Source of the DNA: Sequoia sempervirens
Taxonomy: Eukaryota > Streptophyta > Pinopsida > Cupressales > Cupressaceae
Assembly (NCBI GenBank): GCA_007258455.2
Contig: VDFB02000002.1
Span: 415,283 to 479,282 of the forward strand
Direction: 5' to 3'
Length of the DNA stretch: 64,000 nucleotides
Both the position numbers and the translations under genes were made by a program. A model generated the notes under the pieces. That model had not been told where the DNA came from and did no database searches. It saw only the letters and a program-made list of their open reading frames with translations. Below are positions 24,383 to 36,276 of this stretch, in pieces; position 1 is the first letter of the stretch; each line of letters opens with the position of its first letter.

Positions 24383-24790
24383 TCACCTCACCTTTCTCTT
24401 TCCCTTCAATCTTGGGGATAACATTTGGGATTTGACAATAATCCAAGAAGATGGCGATATTTCCAAATTCCAATATTCACTTTCTAATATACTTGGCAAC
24501 CTGTCATAGTTACAGTAATTAGAGTTGGGGCATTGTACAGAATTAAATAGCCTCCCTAAAACCATTGGCAACCTATCATAGTCACAAATTTTAGACTTAC
24601 AAAAATGTAGTAAATTAAATAGCTTCTTAGATTTCATTGGCAGCCTATCATAGTTGCGCACTTGAACATAACAGGAATTTTAAAAGTTATGTAATCTCTT
24701 TGGTTTCATTATCAACTAGTTTCTGATGTGCCACTTGTACATATCAGGAAGTTTAGAGACTTAAATAATCTTTGCAAAAACACTGTCCCT
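24383..24790 (-). pseudogene. Antisense LRR fragment, NLR-type, in element B 5' LTR
   Basis: Read on the minus strand, about five consecutive units of roughly 24 residues follow the plant TIR-NBS-LRR pattern LPxSxGxLxNLxxLxxxxCxxLxRLP. Seen units include YDRLP-MVLGRLFNSV, YDRLP-MKSKKLFNLL, RLHNF and SKLPDMYKW. The next unit (NCDRLSVESSRLFKPL) lies downstream near 24110-24195. The distance from LP to LP is 24 residues, and the G-x-L-F-N spacing fits the consensus. Two stops interrupt the upstream units. No NB-ARC or TIR motif was found nearby. The fragment runs opposite to the retroelement and is present again in the 3' LTR, so it was already in the LTR before insertion. I infer capture of a resistance-gene piece; the LRR call is based on pattern only. 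Confidence 0.55.
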
Positions 24791-26582
24791 TCCCTGCTTA
24801 AAATGGCGATGAATTTTGGTGAAGATTTTAAAAACGGTGGTAAAGTTTCACATCTCTTAGAACTATTTCTCTTGCAGCCTTATTCAAGGTATAACTAGGT
24901 GTAATGTGACTGTCAGAGCATACTCGAAGGTTCATAACAACTCAAATAGTTTTGGGGTAGCTTTAACAAAGTAATTTGCAATTTCCTACTTCTCACCATG
25001 GTGGCAGATAAATAATTCTTTCTCTGCATCTTCCACAAGATTAAGTAAATGCCTTGAAATTAGATAATACCCTGTTGACTTCACCTGTCAAACTGATTTC
25101 TCCAACTTTTCATAGGTTTCCTATGGCTGTGAATGTGTTATGTCTCATACATAGAAACTGTGTACCATTTCATGGCCTTCAATTCAACTACATTCAGTCA
25201 ACCAGAAGAAATCATTCGGCATTGATTTTATTCAAATTTCTTTGTGCCACTATTCTTTACACGGATTTAGGTAACTTTGCCTTCGATGGTCGGGAGCAGG
25301 GTCATTCCATGAAGGAGACATTCCCCTCTTATTCTATGTACCGAGCCCTTAGGGAATGAAACATCTAGCTCTATGTTTTCCTTTTTGCTTGTGAGGTCTT
25401 ATCCTTTTAATATCTGATTGTATACTATTAAAATTGCAATTTAATCTACTATATATGTATGTATATATTGATTATATTGGTAAGTTATTTGGGATTCAAT
25501 TATTTGGAATACTTTTGTAGTACAATTTATAAGAACGTGTTGATAATTGAAGAGGGGATTATTAAGGCAATGTTTCATTCATTTACAATTAAAAGAATTG
25601 TTTAAATGATTGAATTAGATACTTTTAATGATATTTTGTAGTAGTTATATATGTAGTTTGTAAGAAATAGATCTGGATTATAACTATTTGGTTATTTAAA
25701 TAAAATTAGACAATTTATTGGATAGTTAAGGAATTGTTTGATATATGGATTAGATGGAAGCTAAATGAATAGAAAATGTGAGGAGGTATAGGGAAGTTAA
25801 ATTAAACTTGTAATGAGATAAATATAGAATTCGTTTCTACAATTTTTTATGTGATTCCTCAGCAAGTGAAAAGAAAAAAAATGTAAAGGAAGCTTAAAAT
25901 GTTAGTTGATGTTTGGATTAGTAAATGTTAATTGTTAATTGTGATATATAGCCCCTTAATTGAAGTAAGTTAATAAGAAATTGATAGATTACTTAACTTT
26001 AAACACTTTCAGTTATTGGAGATGACTTAGTAGTTTATATGTGGAAGGAATACCTTACTGTTTGTTTCATAATGGGAGGTTGCTTCGAAAAGTGAAATTC
26101 ATGGATGTTGTAGTTGCTTGTTCGTGTTGGTTATTATATGATTTGATGTTTTATCTTGACATGACTTTTCCTTGAGTTGATTTTGGTTGGGATCCTTTTC
26201 AATATCTTGAATTCTTGGATGTTTTGATGATTATGACCTTCTTAGTTTATTTTGATTTGACGAGCTTTTATTCATTGGGTTGGTGTTGAAGTTGGCTTGA
26301 AGCCCCATATCATTGACAAACTCTTGTTGCTTCATTTTACCCTTGTTTGTGGATTGTTGTTCTTTTGGCTTCCAAAGGCTTAGGATTATTGTCATTTGAT
26401 GTTCTCTCTTTATGTGCCCTTGATGTGGCAAGTGTTTTGATATCATGATTTTAAAAGGGTTGTACATGAATTATTGAGACTTTGATTATGTGTTTATAGC
26501 AAGATGAGTAATGCCTCACGTGGTTTGGTCTTGAGATTATTTGCTTTATCTGTTATGGTACAATCCCTGCCTGGTTTGGTTT

Positions 26583-26985
26583 ATGTTAGGGCTCTTAGGG
26601 AGAGTGGCTCTTCATGGGGGTTGGCGCCTCGGGTAAGAGGAAGTGCATAGGAGAACCCACATAAGAGTAGTTAAACAAGTGATAAGCTAAAAATATAATT
26701 TAGGGGGATGGGTAGTAAAACACTCAAGATAATGAATATTGGATACCTCGTCTATGCATTAGGGCTATCGTAGACTAATGATAGATTGAGAAGGCCGTGG
26801 TCGGCAATGTCATAATCTCATCTTCATGAGAGGTTATCAGCTCCGCATGAGCTACCCTATGGTGTCGGCGCCTCAAGTAGGAGGAAGAGCCAGGAGATCC
26901 ATAGATGGGTGCTGACGGCTCAAGTTGGAGGAAGGGCCAGGAGATCCCATGAGAGCTATGCGATGACACTCTCCACTAGACACCT
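26583..26985 (+). promoter_or_regulatory. A/B conserved LTR block, element B left copy
   Basis: Counterpart of the block at 5890-6305. It keeps GGGAGAGTGGCTCTTC, GGGGGATGGGTAGTAAAACAC and the doubled GAGGAAG-GCCAGGAGAT units, then CACTCTCCACTAGACACC. Similarity to A is clearly higher here than in flanking LTR sequence. Confidence 0.6.
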
Positions 26986-27771
26986 GTATGCCTTATTCTT
27001 TGTTGCCTCTGGAAATGTCTTTTGGATGTTATAACGCTTCTTCTGGTTTTGTACTCTTATGGTTGATTCAGATTCTTGTGAAAATGATTTATGAATGTTC
27101 TTTGGTGACTTCCTTAATTGTTATTGCTTGGGTTAAATGTGATGAGTTTTCATAGCTTTATTTTATTTTGTTGACTCATGAATGTTGTTGATTATGTCAT
27201 TGTAATCCTAGAGTTTTATGATACCTTTGTATGACGTTGAGTCTTGTGGTTCCTTGTTGGATGTTCTTGGTTGAGGTCTCTTTCTTGTCAGCTCCTTAGC
27301 ACGGGGGGTGGGTCTTCGGACCCACGTGGTCGGGTGGAACATGCTAAGCACCCCATTGGGTCCCTAGTCGAGGATTGAGAGGTGCAGATTGGTGCTAGTT
27401 GCGGTGACTCCAGAGTTGTATCCATCTTGGAGCCAATTATGATACTATACATTCATCTTTTAGTTGTATCATGTTATCTTATTGTATGGTTTCCGTTCTT
27501 ATTTGGAAACACTTTTGTATCATTGTACCTCTTGAACATTGTACTCTAATGTAATGTTAAACCTTGTGTGAATATTGGCCATGGTAGTTGTTATTCAATG
27601 TGTTGAGTTAATCATGTATATGTTGTATTTATGTACACAAATGGTTTCTTATCAATGATATATCATGTATATGTTACATTTATTAATTTTTACTTTGCTA
27701 GGGATTATATCTTTGGCTTTTATTCTTTATTGTCATTGTGTGGATCTAAGTCTCATAATGACTCCTCGTGT

Positions 27772-27908
27772 ACCCCAAGGGATGCATGTGTTAGTGAATC
27801 TACTTAAATGAAATTCATGTTATGACTTAATGTGTATTACATGCATGTTATGTTAACTTAAAAAAAAAAAAATTGGGCAATAATTATTGTTTAATTATCC
27901 TTTAGGGT
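27772..27908 (+). other. Terminal inverted repeat of element B 5' LTR
   Basis: ACCCCAAGGGA (27772-27782) faces TCCTTTAGGGT (27898-27908): one mismatch and one G-T pair, with an A-run in the loop, 20 bp before the LTR end. Position and layout equal the pair in element A. In the 3' LTR the arms (34528-34538 and 34653-34663) pair fully when two G-T pairs are allowed. Confidence 0.6.
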
Positions 27909-27931
27909 TTGCACGACGGGGCATTACAACA

Positions 27932-27944
27932 TGGTATCAGAGCC
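27932..27944 (+). other. Primer-binding site of element B (tRNA-iMet type)
   Basis: TGGTATCAGAGCC starts 3 bases after the 5' LTR and matches the plant initiator-methionine tRNA complement over TGGTATCAGAGC. Confidence 0.93.
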
Positions 27945-28717
27945 TAGGTTCATACACTGGGTACTATGTGTGCTCACTATGTAACCTTGTGCCTAGACCC
28001 TTGAGTCTTGAGTTTCACTTTTCTATTGTCATTGTGGTGAACCTGAGTTCTTCTATTAGCTGGTGTCGAGTAGATGGTGCAGGAAACTGATGGGAAAGGA
28101 TAGGACCCTCGGTGTAGTGTGGAATGCACCGATATCCTTCCTATCAGGGATGCACTATGGACCCTTGTATCATTGTATGATGTAGTTTCTAGTGATGTGA
28201 ATTTTTTGTGTGTGAATATGTCATGCGTGCGTGGAATTTTCCTTTTGTTGGCCTTGAGTGATGCATTATGTTTTTCCTGAATCTGTGAAGGTGTGAAATT
28301 TTGTCTTTTGTTGAAATTGTTGTGAGATTTGGTGCTGACTAATGATTGAAGTGGAGTGCTTTGTGTGTAAATGATGATGTTTAATGAGAATATGTGCTAG
28401 TGTGGATAATTATGTTGTGTTTTATGGAAATGTGGCATAGCGATGGTAAAGAATCTTCTTGAACGTTTAGTACTAATGTGTTATGTTTCCACCTTAGTTT
28501 ATGATTTTCAGGTAGTCGGCTTCAAACCTCAAGAATGAAGGTAATTATTTGGCTATGTTTAACATGTGGACGTAATACGGTGTGTGAATTTGATTAGTAA
28601 TTGTATTAACGATCATTTATGATGTTTCACTAATGATAGTGTGTTAGAAGGATGATGTTGTATCACTCATTTGTGAGAGACGTACTACATTGCAATTCCC
28701 TCTACACTAGGATGATT

Positions 28718-28760
<43 letters not shown>

Positions 28761-29135
28761 GCACAAAATTTGTTTGTATGCAGGGGTGCAAGAACTAAGC
28801 CTTGATTCCACCTGCATTTTCAGGACAGGGCGAACATCATAAACACCCAATGGGATTGATGTGGAAAAATAGGAGCTGACAAGAAAGTTTCCCCAACCCA
28901 GTTCATCACTAGTCCTTGTGTTTGGAAAATCGGTCTAGTTACAACCCCATCACCACTTTTGTTTTGGTATCATTTCTTTATTTTTGGTGTGTTTAATTTT
29001 CATTGCTTACTTGGTGACATTTAATTGATGATTTAACTTGTGGTGTTGATCTGCTTATGATTGTTATATTATTGTTAGCTTATGGTGTTACCATGTTTAT
29101 GCTCGAGGTCGACTTCCAGGAGAAAGTCGATGCCT
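27945..29135 (+). other. Non-coding interior of element B
   Basis: No gag, protease, reverse transcriptase or integrase motif is present in any frame. A (TA)n tract lies at 28720-28757. The segment 28645-28915 is homologous to a part of element A's LTR (see its own entry). The last part before the polypurine tract, GCTCGAGGTCGACTTCCAGG with AAAGTCGATGCC, looks like the usual end of a gypsy interior and may be all that remains of a pol 3' end. Confidence 0.7.
28645..28915 (+). repeat. Segment homologous to the LTR of element A
   Basis: It matches 3236-3522 and 12196-12478 in element A. Shared features in order: ATCACT near a TTCGCGAG/TTTGTGAG segment, GTTGCGATTTC against ATTGCAATTCC, a TA tract, TGCACA, TTTGTATGCAGG, TTGATTCCACCTG, CAGGACAGGGCGA, ACCCAA and a final CATCCCGTCCC-like piece. 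In A it lies about 275 bp inside the LTR; in B it lies about 230 bp before the 3' LTR, outside it. Confidence 0.75.
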
Positions 29136-29148
29136 AAGGGGGGGAAGA
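29136..29148 (+). other. Polypurine tract of element B
   Basis: AAGGGGGGGAAGA directly precedes the 3' LTR; one base differs from element A's tract. Confidence 0.9.
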
Positions 29149-32100
29149 TGTAGTGCCCCTCCGTGTTGGTCATTCTTGATATTCTAGTAAGATGTTGGGT
29201 TGTCATGTCTTTTAGTCTGTCAAAAGTGTTCATTGGTGTATTAGTGTTGATTGTGTTGTTAAATATTTTATTCAACCTTGTGCAATTAATTAATTAAATT
29301 AGAATTCCTTATGAGGTAATTTAAATAAAATTAAAACTTAAAGTAATAATATAATGTTAAGTCACTAATAAATAATTAGATTTAAATTGTCTAGATAGAA
29401 GATTGTTTTAAATTATAGTTGGAAAATTATCATTTTGGGGGAGAATTGTTTAATTAGGAAGATAAGGGGATTTTAATAGGACATGACAAGATAAGTTTGA
29501 AATTGCTATTAAAACAAAAAGAAAATAGAAAAAGATGGAGATAAGATAATTGTTTCAATAAAGTAATTTAAAATGGAAAGTAATTTTTTTGGGCAAGATT
29601 TTGCTAACTAATAAAAAATAAAAATAAATCAATAAATAAAAATAAAAAGACGAATTTGAGCCATGTACGGCTTCAAACTAATTTTGAATTAGAAATAGAC
29701 TAGTTGTATTAGTTGTTTTTTTCTAAAATTGTCCAGCTTTTGCTAGCTTTATAGAGTTAGCTTTGTATTAAAAGAAAGGAGGGCGCTCATAAAATGACTT
29801 TTCTCTAAAGAGGACTCTTCAATTACAAATTCAATTGGCACGGATTAGATTCTCGGCTGGAGTCAATTCCAATGTTTGCATCTCAATAAAAGCAATCAAG
29901 AAGATACATACAAAGGATCTTGGATTGCATGCAACAACGTGATTTTGGCCTAACTAGCAATTGGGAGAAGGAAGGGGGATAATGTCTGATTGATGTAGAT
30001 TTTGTGGGAATTTGAGGAAGAGCATGGAGATCTATCCTCTAAGCTGAGGATTTTCATTAAGAAAAGACCATGATCTTCTGAAAGTGAGAGATTGTAGAGA
30101 GTGAGATCTGCACTGTACTTTTCTCTTCTATTATGTTCTTTGCCATAAAGGAGTATGGTTTATCGTGTTTAAAATCTAGAGTTCAAATATAAATTTTATC
30201 TTCCTACATTGTCTTAAACGAGTGCATTTAATAAGACATTAGTATATGGAGTGCATTCATCTCTTTTATTTTGATACTTCTTGTTTATCATTTGATGGCT
30301 AGTTATTTGTATGATTCTTAAACCCTGCGGTTATCATTCGATGTTGATTACCTCGATTCTTGGCATTGGTAGCATTTGATAGTTAGTTCTCAGTTTTGTA
30401 TGGTGAGTTTAGTGTGTTGTATTTAATGTTAATGCTATGCTTGAGACTGATAGTGCATTGGCATTTGATTCATCATACTAGATGTTAATTGTTGTTTGTA
30501 GTGTGAGGCTGCATATCGTCTCTCTCTCATGCATATTGGGTTATACTGCATGCATGATTTCTTTTGATGAGTGTGGACCTTTCTTTGACCATATTTTATG
30601 TCTAACATTCATTATTCTCCTCAAGATCATGGTGGTCATTTGAAGCATGTGCCATCTCTGCCATATGCCATTCCTCTCCCTTGCTACAACCTTACATTTT
30701 GTAACTTTAGTGTTGCTAGATTGCCATGATTTACTTGCTAATTTCTCTCCTTTGATCATTGACTTATTTAATTATTCTTCCTAAACAACTCATCAACCGA
30801 TTTGGCATTTCTTTAAACTGTTTCTTTACTACCTCTGTCTTGATTGCAATTATTTTCAGAAACTGAAGTCTTAGCTGTGCACTTGAACATAATAGGAAAT
30901 TTCAAAGGTTTAAATAACCTACTCGATTCTACTGACAATCTGTCATAGTTCCAGCACTTGAAAATAAAACATTGTTAATTACTAACATAATAGAGAGCTT
31001 TCTGTTGATTGTGGTCAAGATTAGTTTCCAAACTTCAAACTTGAGCGCATCTCTGGAAACTCGCCACTAAACAGAAATGTGTCTAGTTCAAAACAGAAAA
31101 GTTGTACATTATTTCTCCTACTCTTAAGTCATGTATTTGCACCTCACCTTTCTCTTTCCCTTCAATCTTGGGGATAACATTTGGGATTTGACAATAATCC
31201 AAGAAGATGGTGATATTTCCAAATTCCAATATTCACTTTCTAATATACTTGGCAACCTGTCATAGTTACAGTAATTAGAGTTGGGGCATTGTAAAAAATT
31301 AAATAGCCTCCCTGAAACCATTGGCAACCTATCACAGTCACAAACTTTAGACTTACAAAACTGTAGTAAATTAAATAGCTTCTCTAATTTCAGTGGCAAC
31401 CTGTCATAGTCGCGCACTTGAACATAACAGGAATTTTAAAAGTTATTTAATCTCTTTGGTTTCATTATCAACCAGTTTCTACTGTGGCACTCGTACATAT
31501 TAGGAAGTTTAGAGACTTAAATAATCTTCACAAGAACACTGTCCCTTCCATGCTTAAAATGGCGATGAATTTTGGTGAAGATTTTAAAAACGTTGGTAAA
31601 GATTCACATCTCTTAGAACTATTTCTCTTGCAGCATTATTCGAGGTACAACTAGGTGTAATGTGACTATCAGAGCATACTCGAAGGTTCTTAACAACTTG
31701 AATAATTTTGGGGTAGCTTTAACAAAGTAATTTACAATTTCCTACTTCTCATTATGGGGGCAGATAAATAATTCTTTCTCTGCATCTTCCATAGCATTAA
31801 GTAAATGCCTTGAAATTAGATAATACCCTGTCGACTTCACCTATCAAACTGATTTCTCCAACTTTGCATAGGTTTCCTATGGCTGTGAATGTGTTATGTC
31901 TCATACATAGAAACTGTGTACCATTTCATGGCCTTAAATTCAACTACATTCAGTCAACCAGAAGAAATCATTTAGCATTGATTTTATTTGGATTTCTTTG
32001 TGCCACTATTCTTTACATGGATTTAGGTAACTTTTCCTTCGATGGTCAAGAGCAGGGTCATTCCATGATGGAGACATTCCCCTCTTATTCTTTGTACCGA

Positions 32101-34683
32101 GCCCTCAGGGACTAAAACATCCAACTCGATGTTTTCCTCTTTGCTTGTGAGGTCTTATCCTTTTAATATCTGATTTTATACTATTAAAATATCAATTTAA
32201 TCTACTATATATGTATGTATATATTGATTATATTGGTAGGTTATTTGGGATTCGATTATTTGCAATACTTTTGTAGTACAATTTATATGAACGTGTTGAT
32301 AATTGAAGAGGGGATTATTAAGGCAATATTTCATTCATTTACAATTAAAAGAATTGTTTAAATGATTGAATTAGATACTTTTAATGATATTTTGTAGTAG
32401 TTATATATGTAGTTTGTAAGAAATAGATTTGGATTATAACTATTTGGTTATTTTATTAAAATTAGACAATTTATTGGATAGTTAAGGAATTGTTTGAAAT
32501 ATGGATTAGATAGAAGCTAAATGAATAGAAAATGTGAGGAGGTATAGGGAAGTTAAATTAAACTTGTAATGAGATAAATATAGAATTCGTTTCTACAATT
32601 GTTTATGTGATTCCTTAGCAAGTGAAAAGAAAAAAAATGTAAAGGAAGCTTAAAATGTTAGTTGATGTTTGGATTAGTAAATGTTAATTGTTAATTGTGA
32701 TATATAGCCCCTTAATTAAAGTAAGTTAATAAGAAATTGATAGATTACTTAACTTTAAACACTTTAAGTTATTGGAGATGACTTAGTAGTTTATATGTGG
32801 AAGGAATGCCTTACTGTTTGTTTGATAATGGGAGGTTGCTTCGAAAAGTGAAATTCATGGATGTTTTAGTTGCTTGTTCATGTTGGTTATTATATGATCT
32901 GATGTTTTATCTTGACGTGACTTTTCCTTGAGTTGATTTTGTTCGGGATCATTTTCAATATCTTGAAGTCTTGGATGTTTTGATGAGTATGACCTTCTTA
33001 GTTTATTTTGATTTGACGAGCTTTTATTCATTGGGTTGATGTTGAAGTTGGCTTAAAGCCCCGTATCATTGACAAACTCTTGTTGCTTCATTTTACCCTC
33101 ATTTGTGGATTGTCGTTCTTTTGGCTTCTAGAGGCTTGAGATTATTGTCAGTTGATGTTCTCTCTTTATGTGCCTTTGATGTGGCAAGCGTTTTGATATC
33201 ATGATTTTAAAAGGGTTGTACATGAATTGTTGAGACTTTGATTATGTGTTTATAGCAAGATGGGTAATGCCTCGCGTGGTTTGGTCTTGAAATTATTTGC
33301 TTTATCTACTACGGTGCAACCCTTGTCTGGTTTGGTTTATTTTAGGGCTCTTAGGGAGAGTGGTTCTTCGTGGGGGCTGGCACCTCGGGTAAGAGGAAGT
33401 GCACTGGAGAACCCACGTAATAGTAGTTAAACAAGTGATAACCTAAAAATAGAATTTAGGGGGATGGGTAGTAAAACACTCAAGATAATGAATATTGGAT
33501 ACCTCATCCATGCATTAGGGCTATCGTAGACTAATGATAGATTGAGAAGGCCATGGTCGGCAATGTCGTAATCTCGTCTTCATAAGAGGTTATTGGCTCC
33601 GCATGAGCTACCCTATGGTGTCGGCGCCTCAAGTAGGAGGAAGAGCCAGGAGATCCATAGATGGGTGTCGACGGCTCAAGTTGGAGGAAGGGCCAGGAGA
33701 TCCCATGAGAGCTATGCGATGACACTCTCCACTAGACACCTGTATGCCTTATTCTTTGTTGCCTCTGGAAATGTCTTTTGGATGTTATAACGCTTCTTCT
33801 GGTTTTGTACTCTTATGGTTGATTCAGATTCTTGTGAAAATGATTTATGAATGTTCTTTGGTGACTTCCTTAATTGTTATTGCTTGGGTTAAATGTGATG
33901 AGTTTTCATAGCTTTATTTTATTTTGTTGACTCATGAATGTTGTTGATTATGTCATTGTAATCCTAGAGTTTTATGATACCTTTGTATGACGTTGAGTCT
34001 TGTGGTTCCTTGTTGGATGTTCTTGGTTGAGGTCTCTTTCTTTTCAGCTCCTTAGCACGGGGGGTGGTTCTTCGGACCCACGTGGTTGGGTGTAACGTAC
34101 TAAGCACCCCATTGGGTCCCCATTCAAGGATCGAGAGGTGTAGATTGGTGCTAGTTGTGGTGACTCCAGAGTTGTATCCGTCTTGGAGCCAATTATGATA
34201 CCGTGTATTCATGTTTCAGTTGTATCATGTTATCTTATTGTATGGTTTCCATTCTTATTTGGAAACACTTTTGTATCATTGTACCTCTTGAACATTTGAC
34301 TGTAATGTAACGTGAAACCTTGTGTGAATATTGGCCATGGTAGTTGTTATTCAATATGTTGAGTTAATCATGTCTATGTTGTATTTATGTACACAAATGG
34401 TTTCTTATCAATGATATATCATGTATGTGTTACATTTATTAATGTTTACTTTGTTATGGATTATATCTTTGGCTTTTATTCTTTATTGTCATTGTGTGGA
34501 TCTAAGTCTCGTAATGACTCCTCATGTACCCCAAGGGATGTATGTGTTAGTGAATCTTCTTAAATGAAATTCATGTTATGACTTAATGTGTATTACATGT
34601 ATGTTATGTTAACTTAAAAAAAAAAAATCGGGCAGTAATTATTGTTTAATTGTCTTTTGGGGTTCGCACGATGGGGCGTTACA
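29149..34683 (+). repeat. Element B 3' LTR (5535 bp)
   Basis: Partner of the 5' LTR, collinear throughout: antisense LRR fragment at 31124-31545, 101-codon open stretch at 31810-32115, A/B conserved block at about 33340-33735, and inverted repeat arms at 34528-34538 and 34653-34663. It ends GGGGCGTTACA. Confidence 0.93.
31124..31545 (-). pseudogene. Antisense LRR fragment in element B 3' LTR
   Basis: Second copy of the LRR-like fragment at 24383-24790. The units read DYDRLPLKLEKLFNLLQF, DCDRLPMVSGRLFNFLQ and NYDRLPSIL, slightly closer to the LRR consensus than the left copy (for example the G in LPMVSGRL). The open part covers 97 codons, 31124-31417. It is a duplicate made by reverse transcription, not an independent capture. 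Confidence 0.55.
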
Positions 34684-34688
34684 GAGTT
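34684..34688. repeat. Target site duplication of element B, right copy
   Basis: GAGTT, matching 22398-22402. Confidence 0.9.
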
Positions 34689-36271
34689 GCTATGTTTTTC
34701 CTAAATTTTTTTGTGGGATTTAGAAGGAGATTTTGTAAGAGATTTATTGTGAGAATTTGTGAGGGAATTTGGGAAGTACTAGAAGGTTTTTGTTGTCAAG
34801 TTGCAAGCTAATTTGAGTAGGCTAGGATTGGAAACTAGTTAGCTCAATTGGAGCTTTATACTTATAAGCACATTGAATCTTACTCTCTTATGATTGTTTT
34901 ATTTTAGATTGATTTATATTGCTTGTTTTTTGCTTGGAAAAGTAATAAGATTTTAGGGAAAGATTGTTTTCTACATTTGTGAATTCAAGGTCATTTGTTA
35001 TTATAGATTAGAATTTTCTATTGTTTTAAGTGATTTTACACACTCCATATTAAGGAATAGGTGAATATATAGTTATATGTGTAGTGTCAAGATCTTCAAT
35101 TAAGTGAAGTCTTTATAGCTTAAGCTAGTTTGATTTGGTAGGTTATGGAAACACATGTTAAACCTAGTAGAGGAGTCATAGAATACTTAGTGAATATAGG
35201 TTGTTCCTAGGGTTGTAGATTATCCAATGGAGGGAATTTCCTATGCATAGAATATAATTCATCTTAAGAAATTGAGTTAGAATGGTGGATGAGTGTGTAA
35301 CTTCTATTTTGAAATAGGGTTGAATACTTTGGGAAAAGTGTTATAATTCACCATTGGTTACACTATAAATTCATTGTGTCACTTAAATTTCATGCTAGTC
35401 CGAGATTTTCATACACATAACATAGATGAGTTGTATGGTAAGGTTCTAGTTATGTAGGAAACAACACCAGCTCAAATTAGGCTAGTATTTTTTGGTTTCT
35501 AGACCAAAGCTCTTCATCGAAGGGTAGGGCCATCTTATCATATATGGTAGATGTGTGGGGAACCATAGTTAGTCAGTGGATGGAAAAAAATACTTGAGTG
35601 ATGCTTCTCCTCTTAGTTGGCAAGATTTGAAAGGGGTTTTCCTAAATAAATTATATTTCTAGTGCTAATGGAGCTCAAATGAGCTATGTATGTAACTTGT
35701 ATCTATTTATTTCAAAGATGGAAAATGGATTTTGTATTTAGATTATGAAATCATTTCTTCAGAAATATTGTACAATTTTTTGAATAAAATGAGAGATAAT
35801 TCATTTCTATCATGTGTGCATTTTATCTTGTTCTGAAAAGAATTTTTTTATCATTGTGTTTAGCCTTTAGATTAAGTTCACTTGTGGTAAAACATAGGAA
35901 AATTACTGTGTAGAACAAGGGGCATGTTGCAATAGTGACTTTGGACATATGTTTGAAGACCTTTTTTTGTATAATTTTTTGACAAAATTAAAACCCATTA
36001 GAGATGAGATAGTGTAGATTCCAAATATGTAACTATTTTTATAATTATATTATTTTTTCTATTTTTCAATTCATTTCTAATGAAACTAGTCCATAGACTT
36101 CAATTTTAGGGTTTTTTAGTATTTTAATAACTTTTTTATTAAAATATTTTTTTGTAAAACGAATTGCATGAAAATGTACTTTAGAAAATTCTTTTCAATT
36201 TGAAAAAAAAAATGATAAGTTTAAGTCATCTTATGGGTGATGCACATGACAATTTTTCAAAACAACAAATA
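34689..36271. other. Unassigned stretch between elements B and C
   Basis: No gene, LTR pair or recognisable repeat domain is visible. It is the right flank of B's insertion site and may continue the LTR of element D from 22397. AT-rich, with several short A and T runs near 36000-36210. Confidence 0.4.
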
Positions 36272-36276
36272 TGGCC
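36272..36276. repeat. Target site duplication of element C, left copy
   Basis: TGGCC precedes the left LTR and is repeated at 58130-58134 after the right LTR, 21.9 kb away. Confidence 0.9.

Larger units (their letters stand above)
22403..27928 (+). repeat. Element B 5' LTR (5526 bp)
   Basis: Contents in order: a unique 5' half; an antisense LRR-like fragment (24383-24790, with a further degenerate unit near 24110-24195); the 400-bp block shared with element A (26583-26985); more weakly A-like sequence to the end; and a terminal inverted repeat (27772-27782 with 27898-27908). An open stretch of 101 codons at 25054-25359 (+) is also present in the 3' LTR but has no recognisable motif. Confidence 0.93.
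22403..34683 (+). mobile_element. Element B: non-autonomous LTR retrotransposon with 5.5-kb LTRs
   Basis: Two direct repeats of 5526 and 5535 bp enclose only 1220 bp. The LTRs begin TGTAGTGCCCC and end ATTACA or GTTACA. A tRNA-iMet primer site, a polypurine tract and a GAGTT target duplication show that this is a properly integrated retroelement. The interior has no gag or pol, so it must have used proteins from another element; the related element A family is an obvious candidate because the primer site, polypurine tract, LTR ends and last 1.3 kb of the LTRs are alike. It fits the class of large retrotransposon derivatives (LARDs), though with longer LTRs and a shorter interior than usual. 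LTR differences in the first 180 bp are few (four substitutions plus a short indel region). Confidence 0.93.

Noticed and set aside
25054..25359. 101-codon open stretch present in both LTRs of element B (second copy 31810-32115)
   Set aside because: The LTRs are recent duplicates, so shared openness is not evidence of selection; no motif is recognisable.
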